Shown piece after piece: positions 48,647 to 59,257 of a stretch of DNA of 64,000 nucleotides. Position numbers and translations under genes: made by a program. Every line of letters starts with the position of its first letter. The stretch's first letter is position 1. The notes below the pieces were generated by a model that saw nothing but the letters and a program-made list of their open reading frames with translations, did not search any database and was not told the origin of the DNA. Source of the DNA: Halanaerobiales bacterium (GTDB lineage Bacteria > Bacillota > Halanaerobiia > Halanaerobiales > Halanaerobiaceae). The stretch lies in the NCBI GenBank assembly GCA_016278485.1, contig JADQBT010000013.1, forward strand, positions 62,001 to 126,000, read 5' to 3'.

Positions 48647-48659
48647 TGATCCAGCTTAA
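48647..48659. repeat. 13-bp inverted repeat, copy in the trpP leader
   Basis: TGATCCAGCTTAA, the exact reverse complement of 48033-48045. It would lie at about nucleotides 8-20 of the trpP mRNA. Confidence 0.85.
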
Positions 48660-48672
48660 TTAATTATATAAT

Positions 48673-48702
48673 ATTATAACTTAAAAATAAACATTTTGTC
48701 AA
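48673..48702 (-). promoter_or_regulatory. Promoter of trpP
   Basis: TTGACA (48697-48702), an 18-bp spacer, TATAAT (48673-48678) on the minus strand. Expected start near 48666. Confidence 0.8.
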
Positions 48703-48799
48703 AAAAATCTACCTAGCCTAAAAACTAACTTAAGACCACATTCAGGGCCATCATCACTGCAAAACAAGCATTCAATCTGTAACAACAGAGTAAATCTAA

Positions 48800-50641
48800 T
48801 TAATAGGCCCGCATATTTTCACGTAGGTAATCAAATATTTTGCGAGCTGTTTTAGTACTAATACCTTCAACTTCTTTCAATTGTCCAATAGTAGCCTTTC
48901 TAATCTTACCCAGGGAACCAAAATGCTGCAAAAGGCTCTGCCTCCTTCCTGGCCCTACTCCCGGTATATCATCAAGCATACTATGGGTTAGACGGCGAGA
49001 CCTAAGTTTACGATGATAATTAACAGCAAAACGATGTGCTTCATCACGCACCCGTTGTAAGAGGTGTAATGCAGTTGAATGCAAAGGAATAATTACTGGT
49101 TCTGATTGGCCTGGCAAAAATATCTCTTCTTCTCGTTTAGCTAGACCAATAATTGGCTGATCGCCTAGACCCAAATGATCTAATACCCCATAAGCTGCAT
49201 TTAACTGACCTTTACCACCATCAATTAAGATCAGATCAGGTAACGGTAAATCCTCTCTTAGTAATTTGGTATAACGTCTCTCAACAACCTCACGCATACT
49301 TGCATAATCATCCGGTCCTGCAACAGTTTTTATCTTAAAACGACGATAATCCTGTCTGGCAGATTTACCATTTCTAAAAACTACCAATGAAGCAACAGTA
49401 TTGGTACCCTGTATATTGGAAATATCAAACCCTTCAATGTAAACAGGAGGATTATCTAGCTCTAGTATCTCACCCAGTTCTTCTACAGCACCAGAGGTTC
49501 TCTTCTCTTCATAACGGGCTTTGATCTCTTCTCTTTTTAAATTCTGACTAGCATTTCTCTCCGCCATCTCCAAGAGTCTTTTTTTAGCACCTTTTTGCGG
49601 AAAATTAATCTTAACCTGTTTACCTTTTTTCTGAGCTAATCTATCAGCAAGCAGGTTTTCTTCCACGAGATCTTGATTTAAAAGTAGCTCATCAGGATAA
49701 GTTGCTGCCTGTTCATAATATTGTTGTAAGAATGAACTCATCAGGTTTGCTTCACTTTCTGCATTCGCACCTTCCAGGATAAAGTATTCCTGACCAATCA
49801 AACGCCCACCTCTGACTAATAGAAGTTGACAACAGGCCTGCCCATTTTCACCTGTCAGCAGAGCAACTATATCCTGATCAATATTTTTATCAGACATTAC
49901 CTTCTGTTGTTCACCCAGGCGTTTAAATGCAGCCAGAGCATCCCGAAAACGAGCAGCCTTTTCGTAATTCTTCACCTCTGCCGCCTGCTGCATCTTAGCT
50001 TCAACTTCTTTAATTAAATCTTCCTGTCTACCTGAAAGAAATAGCGAGACCTGATCGATAAGTTCAGCATAGTCTTCCTTAGAAACTGCCCCAATACAGG
50101 GACCCAGACATTTATTAATATGATAATTCAAGCAAGGACGATCTGCCTTTTCACCTGCTATAATATCCTTTTTACAGGTACGCAGTTGGAAAAGATCTTT
50201 AATAACATCAATTGTCTTATATATTGCATTTACATCAGCAAAAGGTCCAAAATATTTGTTCCCATCATTTTTGACTAACCTGGTTTTAAATATTCTGGGA
50301 AAGTCTTCAGTAACTGTTATTTTAATAAAAGGATAACTTTTATCATCTTTTAGTCTAATATTGAATTTAGGCTGATATTTCTTAATCATATTAGCTTCAA
50401 GTATAAAGGCTTCTACCTCTGTATCCGTAATAATATAATCAAAATCATCAATATGATCAACCATAATTTTAGTTTTAAAGGTATGATTACCCTGTCGGAA
50501 ATATGAACGAACCCTATTGCGTAAGGATTTCGCTTTTCCTACATAAATTATGACACCACTCTCATCCCGCATTCTGTAAACTCCCGGTTGATCAGGTACC
50601 TGTTTTAATTGTTCTTCGAGTCTGGCCTGACGTTCTTCCAT
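48800..50641 (-). CDS. uvrC: Excinuclease ABC subunit C
   Basis: The dual-incision nuclease of nucleotide excision repair. 613 residues: an N-terminal GIY-YIG nuclease (QPGVYRMRDESGVIIYVGKAKSLRNRVRSYF), a Cys-rich region (NYHINKCLGPCIGAVS), a UVR helical hairpin (about 205-240), the RNase H-like C nuclease with IEGFDISNIQGT and LPDLILIDGGKGQL, and C-terminal helix-hairpin-helix motifs (LDDIPGVGPGRRQSLLQHFGS). It follows uvrA by 18 bases in uvrB-uvrA-uvrC. No terminator was found in the 210 bases behind it. Confidence 0.97.
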   Translation of the reverse strand: MEERQARLEEQLKQVPDQPGVYRMRDESGVIIYVGKAKSLRNRVRSYFRQGNHTFKTKIMVDHIDDFDYIITDTEVEAFILEANMIKKYQPKFNIRLKDDKSYPFIKITVTEDFPRIFKTRLVKNDGNKYFGPFADVNAIYKTIDVIKDLFQLRTCKKDIIAGEKADRPCLNYHINKCLGPCIGAVSKEDYAELIDQVSLFLSGRQEDLIKEVEAKMQQAAEVKNYEKAARFRDALAAFKRLGEQQKVMSDKNIDQDIVALLTGENGQACCQLLLVRGGRLIGQEYFILEGANAESEANLMSSFLQQYYEQAATYPDELLLNQDLVEENLLADRLAQKKGKQVKINFPQKGAKKRLLEMAERNASQNLKREEIKARYEEKRTSGAVEELGEILELDNPPVYIEGFDISNIQGTNTVASLVVFRNGKSARQDYRRFKIKTVAGPDDYASMREVVERRYTKLLREDLPLPDLILIDGGKGQLNAAYGVLDHLGLGDQPIIGLAKREEEIFLPGQSEPVIIPLHSTALHLLQRVRDEAHRFAVNYHRKLRSRRLTHSMLDDIPGVGPGRRQSLLQHFGSLGKIRKATIGQLKEVEGISTKTARKIFDYLRENMRAY

Positions 50642-50659
50642 ATTTATCACAACTCCTGC

Positions 50660-53476
50660 TTAGACATCAAGTATTTCTTTTAAAAATTTACCTGTATAAG
50701 ATGCTTGATTTAAAGCTACTTCTTCCGGTGTTCCAGTTGCAATTACCTGACCACCTTTTTCGCCACCCTCTGGTCCAAGATCAATTATATAATCGGCAGA
50801 TTTAATGACATCTAAATTATGCTCAATTACAACCACCGTATTGCCATCACCTCGTAGTCTATGCAACACTTCTAAGAGTTTTTTAACATCAGCAAAATGG
50901 AGGCCAGTTGTTGGCTCATCCAAAATATACATTGTCTGACCAGTACTGCGTTTACCTAATTCTGTAGCAATTTTAACGCGCTGTGCCTCACCACCAGATA
51001 ATGTCGTAGCTGGCTGGCCAAGCCGTATATAACCAAGTCCAACATCAAAGAGGGTCTGTAGTCTGCGACTTATCGGTTCTATATTTGCAAAGAAATCCAA
51101 CGCCTCTTCTACTGTCATATCAAGTACATCAGCGATATTTTTACCCTTATACTTTATCTCAAGTGTTTCCCGATTATAGCGTTTTCCACCACAGACTTCA
51201 CAAGGAACATAAACATCTGGTAAAAAATGCATTTCAATCTGTTCAATTCCCTGACCTTTACAAGCTTCACAACGACCACCTTTGACATTAAAACTAAATC
51301 GACCAATCTGATAACCGCGCTGTCTTGCTTCTGGTGTTTTAGCAAAAACATCCCTAATATAGTTAAAAATCTTAGTATATGTGACTGGATTGGAACGTGG
51401 CGTCCTTCCAATCGGAGACTGATCAATATCAATGATCTTATCGAGCTCCTCCATACCTTCTATTTTATCATGTTTACCTGGTTTTAAAGTAGAACTATAG
51501 ATTTCCTGCATTAGCTTTCTTTTTAAAATATTATTAATTAAAGTACTTTTTCCAGAACCTGAAACTCCTGTTACACAGGTAAAAGTTCCCAACGGAATAG
51601 AAGCATCAATATTTTTAAGATTATGCTGACTGGCTCCTTTAATCGTTAAAAATTTTTCTTCAGGCTGATGTCTTTTTTGAGGAATAGGGATCTTTTCCTT
51701 GCCTGTTAGATATTTACCTGTCAAAGAACGCTCTTCATTCATAATATCTTCCAGGTTACCCTGGGCCACCACTTCGCCACCATGCTTCCCAGCTCCAGGA
51801 CCAATATCGATTATATGGTCAGCTGTCCGGATTGTATCTTCATCATGTTCAACTACTATGACTGTATTCCCTATATCTCGTATGTGTTCCAGCGTCTTGA
51901 TAAGTCGATTATTATCCCGCTGATGTAAGCCAATACTCGGTTCATCTAAGATATATAATACGCCAACTAGACCAGAACCAATCTGGGTTGCCAATCTAAT
52001 GCGCTGTGCCTCACCACCAGAAAGACTACCTGCCGATCTATCTAAAGTCAGATAATCTAATCCCACATCAATTAAAAATCTCAGCCTGGCTTTTATTTCT
52101 TTTAAAATTTCTTTGCCAATAAAACGCGCCCGCTCATTAAGTTCTAAATCTTCTAAAAAGATATAAGCGTCTTTGATAGAAAAAGCAGTATAATCAGCAA
52201 TTGAAAGACCACCCACTGTTACCGCCAGAACCTCTGGTTTAAGTCGCTGGCCACCACATACATGACAGTGTGTCTCACTCATGTAACGATCCAATCTTTT
52301 GTGTGTACCTGGACTATCTGACTCACTCATCCTTTTTTGCAAATAGCCAATAATACCTTTAAACCGACTAGTATGTTCTCTTGTTCTACCATATCTATTT
52401 GTATAAGGAAAAGTAACTTCCTCTTTTGTTCCATAAAGAATGATCTTTTCTACCTCATCACCCAACTTATTAATTGGTTTCTCAAGGCTAAAACCATATT
52501 CTTCTGCCACTGCCTTTAAGATAGATGGATAATAGCGGCTTGAAGAATTCTTCCATGGTACAATACCGCCATTGTTGACAGGCTTGTCTCTATTTAAGAC
52601 TAAATCTGGATCAAATTCTTTTTTGATCCCAAGCCCATCACAATTATCACAAGCACCAAAAGGACTGTTAAATGAAAACATCCTGGGCGAAAGTTCCTCT
52701 AGACTAATCCCACAGTCTGTACAGGCAAATTTCTCACTAAAAGTCATTGTTTCACCATCAATAATCTCTACCATCACAATACCTTCAGTATATTCTAAAG
52801 CTGTTTCCAATGAATCAGCCAGTCTTTCCCTGATCCCCTGTTTGATAATAAGTCTATCAACTATTATTTCGATATCATGTTTATAGTTTTTATCAAGTTT
52901 TTCTGCGTCTTCGAGCATGATTGTTTCTCCATCCACCCGGGCCCGTACAAAACCATCCCGGCTTGCCTGCAGAAATACTCTTTCATGTTCTCCTTTTCTT
53001 CCTCTTACTACTGGTGCCAGAATCTGTATTTTACTACGTTCAGGTAGATCAAGCACCTGATCAACAATTTCATCAACCGTTTGCGAAGATATTTTCTCTC
53101 CACAACTGGGACAATGTGGCTCACCAATTCTTGCATAAAGCAGACGTAAATAGTCATAGATTTCTGTTACTGTTCCCACTGTTGAACGCGGATTTTTACT
53201 AGTTGTTTTCTGATCAATTGAAATTGCGGGAGATAAGCCTTCAATATATTCCAATTTCGGCTTTTCCATCTGTCCTAAAAACTGTCTTGCATAAGCAGAG
53301 AGTGATTCAACATACCGTCGCTGGCCTTCTGCATAAATCGTATCAAAAGCAAGTGATGATTTACCAGAACCACTTAATCCAGTAATAACAATCAATTCAT
53401 CTCTGGGAATTACTAAATCTATATTTTTTAAGTTATGCTCTTCAGCACCTTTAATTATTATTTTATCTCTGGCCAT
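50660..53476 (-). CDS. uvrA: Excinuclease ABC subunit A
   Basis: The damage-recognition ATPase of nucleotide excision repair. A 938-residue protein with two ABC ATPase modules. Walker A sites are [14 protein letters not shown] near the start and [14 protein letters not shown] in the second half. Signatures are [17 protein letters not shown] and [17 protein letters not shown]. Zinc modules include CPSCGEKIS and the CEACKGQG...[10 protein letters not shown] pair. Length and order are normal. It lies between uvrB and uvrC. Confidence 0.98.
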   Translation of the reverse strand: MARDKIIIKGAEEHNLKNIDLVIPRDELIVITGLSGSGKSSLAFDTIYAEGQRRYVESLSAYARQFLGQMEKPKLEYIEGLSPAISIDQKTTSKNPRSTVGTVTEIYDYLRLLYARIGEPHCPSCGEKISSQTVDEIVDQVLDLPERSKIQILAPVVRGRKGEHERVFLQASRDGFVRARVDGETIMLEDAEKLDKNYKHDIEIIVDRLIIKQGIRERLADSLETALEYTEGIVMVEIIDGETMTFSEKFACTDCGISLEELSPRMFSFNSPFGACDNCDGLGIKKEFDPDLVLNRDKPVNNGGIVPWKNSSSRYYPSILKAVAEEYGFSLEKPINKLGDEVEKIILYGTKEEVTFPYTNRYGRTREHTSRFKGIIGYLQKRMSESDSPGTHKRLDRYMSETHCHVCGGQRLKPEVLAVTVGGLSIADYTAFSIKDAYIFLEDLELNERARFIGKEILKEIKARLRFLIDVGLDYLTLDRSAGSLSGGEAQRIRLATQIGSGLVGVLYILDEPSIGLHQRDNNRLIKTLEHIRDIGNTVIVVEHDEDTIRTADHIIDIGPGAGKHGGEVVAQGNLEDIMNEERSLTGKYLTGKEKIPIPQKRHQPEEKFLTIKGASQHNLKNIDASIPLGTFTCVTGVSGSGKSTLINNILKRKLMQEIYSSTLKPGKHDKIEGMEELDKIIDIDQSPIGRTPRSNPVTYTKIFNYIRDVFAKTPEARQRGYQIGRFSFNVKGGRCEACKGQGIEQIEMHFLPDVYVPCEVCGGKRYNRETLEIKYKGKNIADVLDMTVEEALDFFANIEPISRRLQTLFDVGLGYIRLGQPATTLSGGEAQRVKIATELGKRSTGQTMYILDEPTTGLHFADVKKLLEVLHRLRGDGNTVVVIEHNLDVIKSADYIIDLGPEGGEKGGQVIATGTPEEVALNQASYTGKFLKEILDV

Positions 53477-53503
53477 TATTAATTGTTCACCTCATTAACA
53501 AAA

Positions 53504-55522
53504 TTATTTAGATTTTTTATCAAGTCTTGTCTCTAACTCTTTTATCTCATCCCTAATCTGAGCAGCAACTTCAAATTCAAGGTTCCCGGCCGCTTCTTCC
53601 ATCTCTTCCTCTAAATCTAAGATTAAATGTTGCATCTCCTTTCGAGAAAGTTGCTCATAGTCATGTTCACCTGCTTCATTCTTACTTTTATCATAAAGAT
53701 CTGCTTTTTCTTCACCTACTACCATTTTAATAGGCCGGACAACTTCTCGGACCGGCTTAATAATAGTCTGCGGTGTAATCCCGTTTTTTTTATTAAAATC
53801 GATCTGGATCTCTCTTCTTCTTTCTGTCTCATCAATAGCCACCCGCATCGAATCAGTAATTTTATCCGCATACATTATAACTTTACCATTAACATTTCGG
53901 GCAGCTCGTCCTATTGTCTGAATAAGTGGTCTTGCTGCTCTTAAAAAACCTTCTTTATCAGCATCAAGAATAGCAATAAACGATACTTCTGGTATATCTA
54001 ACCCCTCCCGAAGCAGGTTAATTCCAACCAGGACATCAAACTTACCTAACCTTAAATCACGAATAATTTCTGATCTTTCGATTGTATCGATATCTGAATG
54101 AAGGTAACGAACTTTAATTCCTGCTTCAGCTAGATATTCTGTCAGATCCTCAGACATCCTTTTTGTCAGAGTAGTAATTAATACACGTTCATTTTTAGCC
54201 ACTATTCTTTGTATTTCATCTAATAAATCATCAATCTGCCCAGCGGTTGGCCTTACTTCTAGTGCTGGGTCGACTAAGCCTGTAGGTCTAATAATTTGTT
54301 CCGCAATCTGCTGACTATGTTTTTCTTCATATGGACCTGGTGTTGCCGAAACATAGACTGCTTGTGGTACAACCTTTTCAAATTCCCCAAAATTAAGCGG
54401 ACGATTATCGAGTGCTGAAGGTAACCGAAATCCATAATCAACTAATTTCTCTTTACGAGATCTATCTCCCGCAAACATGCCGCCAATCTGTGGAATCGTC
54501 ATATGTGATTCATCTATCACAACCATAAAGTCATCTGGGAAATAGTCAAGCAGAGTCATCGGTCTGGAACCTGCTGGCCTACCTGCCAGGTGCCGCGAAT
54601 AATTTTCAATACCAGAACAAAAACCCATCTGCTCCAACATCTCTAGATCATAACTAGTTCGCTGTTCTAAACGTTGTGCCTCTACTAGTCTGTTTTCAGA
54701 TCGAAATTTTTCTAACTGCTCTGCCAGTTCTATTTTGATAGTTTTGATAGCTTTTTTGATCTTATCTTCTGGTGTAACAAAGTGACTGGCTGGAAAGATA
54801 TTTATTTCTTTCATTTCTTTCTCTATCTCACCTGTTACTGTATTGATTCTGGTTAGACGATCTACTTCATCACCAAAAAGCTCAATCCGGATTGCAATAT
54901 CTCGATAAGCAGGAAAAACATCAATTACATCACCTTTGACCCGAAAATGTCCCCGGGATGTATCCATATCATTTCTACTATACTGCATCAAAGACAGATC
55001 TCGAATAATCTCCTTACGATCCATCTTTGCTCCCTGTTCTAAATGACAGGAAAGATCCATATAATCTTCTGGTGAACCAAGGCCATAGATACAGGAAACA
55101 CTGGCCACAATCAAAACATCTTTTCTTTCAAAAAGAGAAGTCGTGGCAGAAAGTCTTAACTTTTCAATATCTTCGTTAACAGAAGAGTCCTTTTCTATAT
55201 AAGTATCTGTCTGAGGTACATAAGCCTCAGGTTGATAGTAATCATAATAGCTTACAAAATATTCAACAGCATTATCAGGAAAAAATTCTTTAAATTCACT
55301 AGTCAGCTGAGCTGCTAGTGTTTTATTATGAGCAATCACAAGTGTCGGCTTATTTACTTTTTCAACTACTTTAGCCATTGTATAAGTTTTACCAGTACCA
55401 GTAGCACCGAGTAATGTCTGATGTCGATAACCTTTTTCTAAACCATTGACAATTTTCTTAATTGCTTTTGGCTGATCTCCCTTTGGTTCATAGGGAGCTT
55501 GCAGGCGAAATTTATCTGTCAT
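53504..55522 (-). CDS. uvrB: Excinuclease ABC subunit B
   Basis: The helicase-like subunit that verifies damage and recruits UvrC. 672 residues: Walker [16 protein letters not shown], the beta-hairpin [29 protein letters not shown] (helicase motif II), VSATPGPYE, the motif V-VI stretch [14 protein letters not shown] and [12 protein letters not shown], and the C-terminal UVR domain. ATG 55522 follows AAGGTGG. A TATAAT at 55563-55568 with a weak TTTAAA is the likely promoter. I found no LexA box. The ribosome-binding site is in a small CACCT-TGAA-AGGTG hairpin. Confidence 0.98.
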   Translation of the reverse strand: MTDKFRLQAPYEPKGDQPKAIKKIVNGLEKGYRHQTLLGATGTGKTYTMAKVVEKVNKPTLVIAHNKTLAAQLTSEFKEFFPDNAVEYFVSYYDYYQPEAYVPQTDTYIEKDSSVNEDIEKLRLSATTSLFERKDVLIVASVSCIYGLGSPEDYMDLSCHLEQGAKMDRKEIIRDLSLMQYSRNDMDTSRGHFRVKGDVIDVFPAYRDIAIRIELFGDEVDRLTRINTVTGEIEKEMKEINIFPASHFVTPEDKIKKAIKTIKIELAEQLEKFRSENRLVEAQRLEQRTSYDLEMLEQMGFCSGIENYSRHLAGRPAGSRPMTLLDYFPDDFMVVIDESHMTIPQIGGMFAGDRSRKEKLVDYGFRLPSALDNRPLNFGEFEKVVPQAVYVSATPGPYEEKHSQQIAEQIIRPTGLVDPALEVRPTAGQIDDLLDEIQRIVAKNERVLITTLTKRMSEDLTEYLAEAGIKVRYLHSDIDTIERSEIIRDLRLGKFDVLVGINLLREGLDIPEVSFIAILDADKEGFLRAARPLIQTIGRAARNVNGKVIMYADKITDSMRVAIDETERRREIQIDFNKKNGITPQTIIKPVREVVRPIKMVVGEEKADLYDKSKNEAGEHDYEQLSRKEMQHLILDLEEEMEEAAGNLEFEVAAQIRDEIKELETRLDKKSK

Positions 55523-55654
55523 TTTTACCACCTTTCAAGGTGAATATATGTTTAGTCAATTTATTATATCAATAATCATTCCTAATTTAAAGTTAATATT
55601 TTACTAATTCCTGTTAAATATATTATATCTACTTTCCACAGTGATATTAATCAT

Positions 55655-55715
55655 AAAAAATCCCCTTTCCGGTAGAACAGATTTTTATTATTTAATCTGT
55701 CTACCAGAAGGGGAT
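55655..55715 (-). terminator. Terminator of the sdaAB-sdaAA transcript
   Basis: A long imperfect hairpin, outer arm ATCCCCTT/AAGGGGAT with inner arms GGTAGA(C)AGATT-type pairing, loop of about 10, followed by TTTTTTAT on the minus strand. Confidence 0.88.
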
Positions 55716-55750
55716 CATATCATAAGTAGAGGCCTTTAGATAAAATTATT

Positions 55751-56614
55751 TTATTTTCTCAAACGACAGGCAATTTTTTCTCCTGTTGGTGTTACAGCAA
55801 GACCACCTTTACTGGTCTCTTTAAGACTAGCTGGTAAAGCATCACCGATCTCTGTCATAGCTAACACCACTTCATCTGGTGGAATTACACTCTTAATTCC
55901 GGCTAAGGCCATGGCCGCAGCTGTTAAACCGTGTGAAGCTGAAAATCCATTTCGTTTCACACAGGGTACTTCTACTAAACCAGCTACTGGATCACAGACT
56001 AAGCCAAGTAAGTTTTTCAGTGCCAGAGCAAAAGCGTGTACAACCATTTCTGGTGTGCCGCCATGTAATTCAACGGCCGCTCCTGCTGCCATAGCTGACC
56101 CAACACCACATTCTGCCTGACAGCCACCTGCTGCCCCGGCCAGAGTAGCCTTGCGGGAGACAACATAGCCTAATCCTGAGGCAGTAAAGAGACTCATCAT
56201 CATCTCTTCATCACTTTTTCCTAACTGCTCTCCTGTTGCGACAACTACGGCTGGTACAATACCACTTGATCCAGCGGTAGGACCAGCTACTATTTTTCCC
56301 ATACCCGCATTGACTTCTGCAACAGCTAAAGCATCTGTGACAGCCTGTAAATAAAGTAATCCTGGTCGACCTGCTATATAATCTGACATCTTAGCAGCTT
56401 CTTCCCCAACAAGTCCACCCGCTGACTCAATTTTTTTCTCTCGACCCGCTTTAATCGATTTTTGCATAACCTTTAAATTTTCTAACATCCGTGCCTTGAC
56501 ATCTGCTTCAGAAAGCTCACTCTCTTCTGCCTCTACTTTTAGCACTATTTCAGCAATTGTTGTTTCTTCAGCCAGGGCCAGTTCCAGCAATTCCTGTATT
56601 GAATTATATTCCAT
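55751..56614 (-). CDS. sdaAA: L-serine dehydratase, iron-sulfur-dependent, alpha subunit
   Basis: With SdaAB it deaminates L-serine to pyruvate and ammonia using an oxygen-sensitive [4Fe-4S] cluster. A 287-residue alpha subunit with GPTAGSSGIVPAVVVA, AGAAGGCQAECGVGSAMAAGA and CDPVAGLVEVPCVKRN. These hold the cluster cysteines. It belongs to the two-gene clostridial type rather than the fused enterobacterial type. It follows sdaAB by 39 bases and precedes the long terminator. Confidence 0.96.
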   Translation of the reverse strand: MEYNSIQELLELALAEETTIAEIVLKVEAEESELSEADVKARMLENLKVMQKSIKAGREKKIESAGGLVGEEAAKMSDYIAGRPGLLYLQAVTDALAVAEVNAGMGKIVAGPTAGSSGIVPAVVVATGEQLGKSDEEMMMSLFTASGLGYVVSRKATLAGAAGGCQAECGVGSAMAAGAAVELHGGTPEMVVHAFALALKNLLGLVCDPVAGLVEVPCVKRNGFSASHGLTAAAMALAGIKSVIPPDEVVLAMTEIGDALPASLKETSKGGLAVTPTGEKIACRLRK

Positions 56615-56653
56615 AAATATACCACTCCTGTCTTACTCAAATCCGACTTAAAA

Positions 56654-57310
56654 CTATAAGGGGGGTAAATAGCGTACCTGTTTAATATCATCCATATTTT
56701 CTAAGTAGTTAATAAGATATTTATTTGGTTTATGATCAAGCTCAATAATACAGGATCCCTGATCACCTTTTTTATTTCGGAGAACCTGCATATAAGCAAT
56801 ATTTAAACGATAATTACCCAGCACTGATGTGATAATCCCCACCTCGCCCGGACGATCTTTATGTAATATCCAGAGGGTTGGTAGCTGACCTATCATCCTG
56901 ACCTTTGTATTATCTATTCTGGTAATAACTATACTACCACCGCCAACAGATGAACCCGTAACCGAAAGACTATTATCTTTAGATTTCAGTTCAATCATCA
57001 ATGTGTTAGGATGTACATTACGCAAATTAACGGTATGAAACTTAAACTTTAAGCCAAGCTCTTCTGCATTCTCTAATGAATTGCGAATCCTCACATCATC
57101 TGGCAGGTAGCCAAGTAGTCCACCGATTACCGCTCTATCTGTACCATGGCCCTGATATGTGTCAGCAAAGGAGCCATGAAAATAGATATCTACCTCTTCT
57201 ATTTCTCGTTGAAAAAGCAGGCGTGCCATCCGCCCCAACTTAGCAGCACCAGCTGTATGTGAACTTGAGGGCCCAATCATAATCGGACCCATAACATCAA
57301 AAATACCCAT
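56654..57310 (-). CDS. sdaAB: L-serine dehydratase, iron-sulfur-dependent, beta subunit
   Basis: A 218-residue partner of SdaAA. GIFDVMGPIMIGPSSSHTAGAAKLGRMAR is the strongly conserved start of the beta domain. GSFADTYQGHGTDRAVIGGLLG follows, and a C-terminal ACT domain (about 148-218, LWILHKDRPGEVGIITSVLGNYRLNIAYM) may bind serine. Start 57310 is chosen because AGAGG is 7 bases before it. Confidence 0.95.
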   Translation of the reverse strand: MGIFDVMGPIMIGPSSSHTAGAAKLGRMARLLFQREIEEVDIYFHGSFADTYQGHGTDRAVIGGLLGYLPDDVRIRNSLENAEELGLKFKFHTVNLRNVHPNTLMIELKSKDNSLSVTGSSVGGGSIVITRIDNTKVRMIGQLPTLWILHKDRPGEVGIITSVLGNYRLNIAYMQVLRNKKGDQGSCIIELDHKPNKYLINYLENMDDIKQVRYLPPL

Positions 57311-57347
57311 CATTTCACCTCTTTTAAACAATCAGCTTTTTCTCTCT

Positions 57348-57398
57348 AGAGCAATTTACTCACCAGAGCAATTTACTCACCAGAGCAATTTACTCTCC
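57348..57398. repeat. Three 17-bp tandem repeats over the ctpA stop codon
   Basis: AGAGCAATTTACTCACC at 57348-57364 and 57365-57381, with AGAGCAATTTACTCTCC at 57382-57398. The third unit contains the ctpA stop codon (57390-57392), so the 3' end of the gene seems to have been copied twice into the intergenic DNA. Confidence 0.9.
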
Positions 57399-58577
57399 AG
57401 CTGCCTTTTTACTTTGGAATTCTTCAACATAAATAAATGACTCCATTAATTCCAGCGCTTCTTGGAGTTGATTATCTTCGCCTGCTTCTGCCATTTCTGT
57501 ATCAAGTTCAACCTTAATATCTGGTTTAATTCCTTTTTCATGAATATAATTTCCAGAAGGTGTATAATATCTTGCTGTTGTAAGACTAACAGCTGAACCA
57601 TCCTGGAGAGGCACTACAGTCTGCACTACACCTTTACCGAAGCTTTTCATACCCAACAATTTGCCGCGCTGATGATCTTTAATAGCACCTGCAACAATTT
57701 CTGATGCACTAGCACTTCCTTGATTAATCATCACAATTAAAGGCAGTTCAGTTACTGCTTTAATTTTGGGATTAACAGTCAAGATTCTTTCCTGACCCTC
57801 CCTATTTTTAACCGAAACAACTTTACCTTTTTCTACGAAATTACTGGTCACATTAACCGCTTCTACGAGTAAACCACCAGGATTACTGCGCAAGTCCAAA
57901 ATTAATCCTTTCGCACCTTTTGCTTCTAATTCGGCAATAGCTTTTTCTAATTTATAGCCAACATCATCTATAAACTGAGAAATACTTAGATAACCAATCT
58001 TATCTTCCTTCATTTCCCATTCTACAATTGGAACTTCTATATCGGCCCTGATAATCATAACTTTAATTGGATCTTCTTCTTCTTTACGATCAATAGTTAA
58101 TTCCACTTTTGTGCCTGGTTCGCCGCGCATTAATTCAACTGCTTTATTCTGCGACATATCAGCAGTTGGCTGACCTGAAATTTCTGATATAATATCGCCA
58201 GCTTTTAGACCAGCTCTCTCACCAGGTGTTCCTTTAATCGGAGATACAATGGTCAGTTTATTATCGCGCATGGTGATAACAATACCAATCCCACCAAAAT
58301 GACCTTCATATTCTTCTTGCATCTCTTGGTATTCTTCTTTATCCATATAATATGAATATGGATCTGCTTCATTTAACATCCCGTCAATAGCACCTTCAAT
58401 TAGTTGATTATTATCCATATCCTCAACATAATAGTTCTTAATTAAATATAAAATGTCCTCAAAAGCATTTATTTTCGTATAATCCTTTTGTTGGGCATGA
58501 ACAGCCGGTACTGTTAACAAAATTACTAAAGTCAGAACAATTCCTACCTTTTTAAATCTTTCCCACACATTATCCAC
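57390..58577 (-). CDS. ctpA: C-terminal processing protease CtpA (S41 family)
   Basis: A secreted or membrane-anchored serine protease. 395 residues: signal/anchor (1-28), a PDZ domain (about 90-165, HFGGIGIVI...GLKAGDIISEISGQ) and an S41 protease domain. The nucleophilic Ser lies in NQGSASASEIVAGAI (285-299), and the paired Lys315 in MKSFGKGVVQT. It follows the FtsX-like gene by 47 bases, as ctpA follows ftsEX in many Firmicutes. It could trim cell-wall hydrolase regulators, as known in Bacillus and Pseudomonas. Confidence 0.95.
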   Translation of the reverse strand: MDNVWERFKKVGIVLTLVILLTVPAVHAQQKDYTKINAFEDILYLIKNYYVEDMDNNQLIEGAIDGMLNEADPYSYYMDKEEYQEMQEEYEGHFGGIGIVITMRDNKLTIVSPIKGTPGERAGLKAGDIISEISGQPTADMSQNKAVELMRGEPGTKVELTIDRKEEEDPIKVMIIRADIEVPIVEWEMKEDKIGYLSISQFIDDVGYKLEKAIAELEAKGAKGLILDLRSNPGGLLVEAVNVTSNFVEKGKVVSVKNREGQERILTVNPKIKAVTELPLIVMINQGSASASEIVAGAIKDHQRGKLLGMKSFGKGVVQTVVPLQDGSAVSLTTARYYTPSGNYIHEKGIKPDIKVELDTEMAEAGEDNQLQEALELMESFIYVEEFQSKKAAGE

Positions 58578-58624
58578 CTACTCCTCAAAATTATTTTCTA
58601 TTCTTTATTATATAAAAACTTTGC

Positions 58625-59257
58625 TCAATAAGCCAGCTTTTCCTGCCTAATAATAAAAATTACCACTAAAGGAAGTATTGTTAAAGGTAGTAAAGTTGCT
58701 AGAGCGAGAAGGATTAGATAAAGTGTGATACAAAAACCGGAAAAGTTTAACAGTGATATATAAACTACTTTTTTTACCAAAAAACTGCGTAAAAAATAGT
58801 ATAATATACCAATAGACAACCAGCTTACGCTTACGCCAGGTAGGCTTATAAATAAATTATGGGTTAATAGTGGTAGGTAGATACGTTTTTTTTCACCTAA
58901 ATTTGAGGCAAGTTTTATTTCCTCTCGATAAGCTAGATAGATTGTCTTATAATAATAATAGTAATAAAAAGGTAGCAATAAAAATGGAAGCAAATAAATA
59001 ATTTTAAAGATATCCTGCCAGCTAATTATTAAACTGGCAGCTGGCGATAAAGCACCTAAAACTGGAGCAGAGAGTCGATTCTGGTCCAGGAGTGATAATA
59101 GATGGCCTGAGTTGAAAAAGAAGATAAAGGCCATTCCAGAAAAGACTAATAAAGAAATTTGATAAAAAATCGTCTTCAAAATTCTTTCTTTCTGCTGATT
59201 ATTGATTCTAAGTGCTTCATCAATACAGAATTTTAATATATATTTATTTTGCGTCAT
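58625..59257 (-). CDS. Shortened FtsX-like membrane protein
   Basis: A 210-residue protein with four predicted membrane helices, beginning MTQNKYILKFCIDEALRINNQQKERIL, which resembles the FtsX N-terminus. TM1 is near 32-54. After TM2, REEIKLASNLGEKKRIYLPLLTHNLFISLPGVS resembles the R-x-E-I-x-x-M-x-L-x-G element of FtsX. FtsX is usually about 290-300 residues. Here the outer loop after TM1 is only about 30 residues, so the extracellular domain is missing. ATG 59257 overlaps the end of the FtsE-like gene by 14 bases. Gene order FtsE-like, FtsX-like, ctpA supports the call. Confidence 0.68.
   Translation of the reverse strand: MTQNKYILKFCIDEALRINNQQKERILKTIFYQISLLVFSGMAFIFFFNSGHLLSLLDQNRLSAPVLGALSPAASLIISWQDIFKIIYLLPFLLLPFYYYYYYKTIYLAYREEIKLASNLGEKKRIYLPLLTHNLFISLPGVSVSWLSIGILYYFLRSFLVKKVVYISLLNFSGFCITLYLILLALATLLPLTILPLVVIFIIRQEKLAY

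Noticed and set aside
55532-55620. LexA/DinR operator before uvrB
   Set aside because: No GAAC-N4-GTTC-like site was found between the likely promoter and the start codon.
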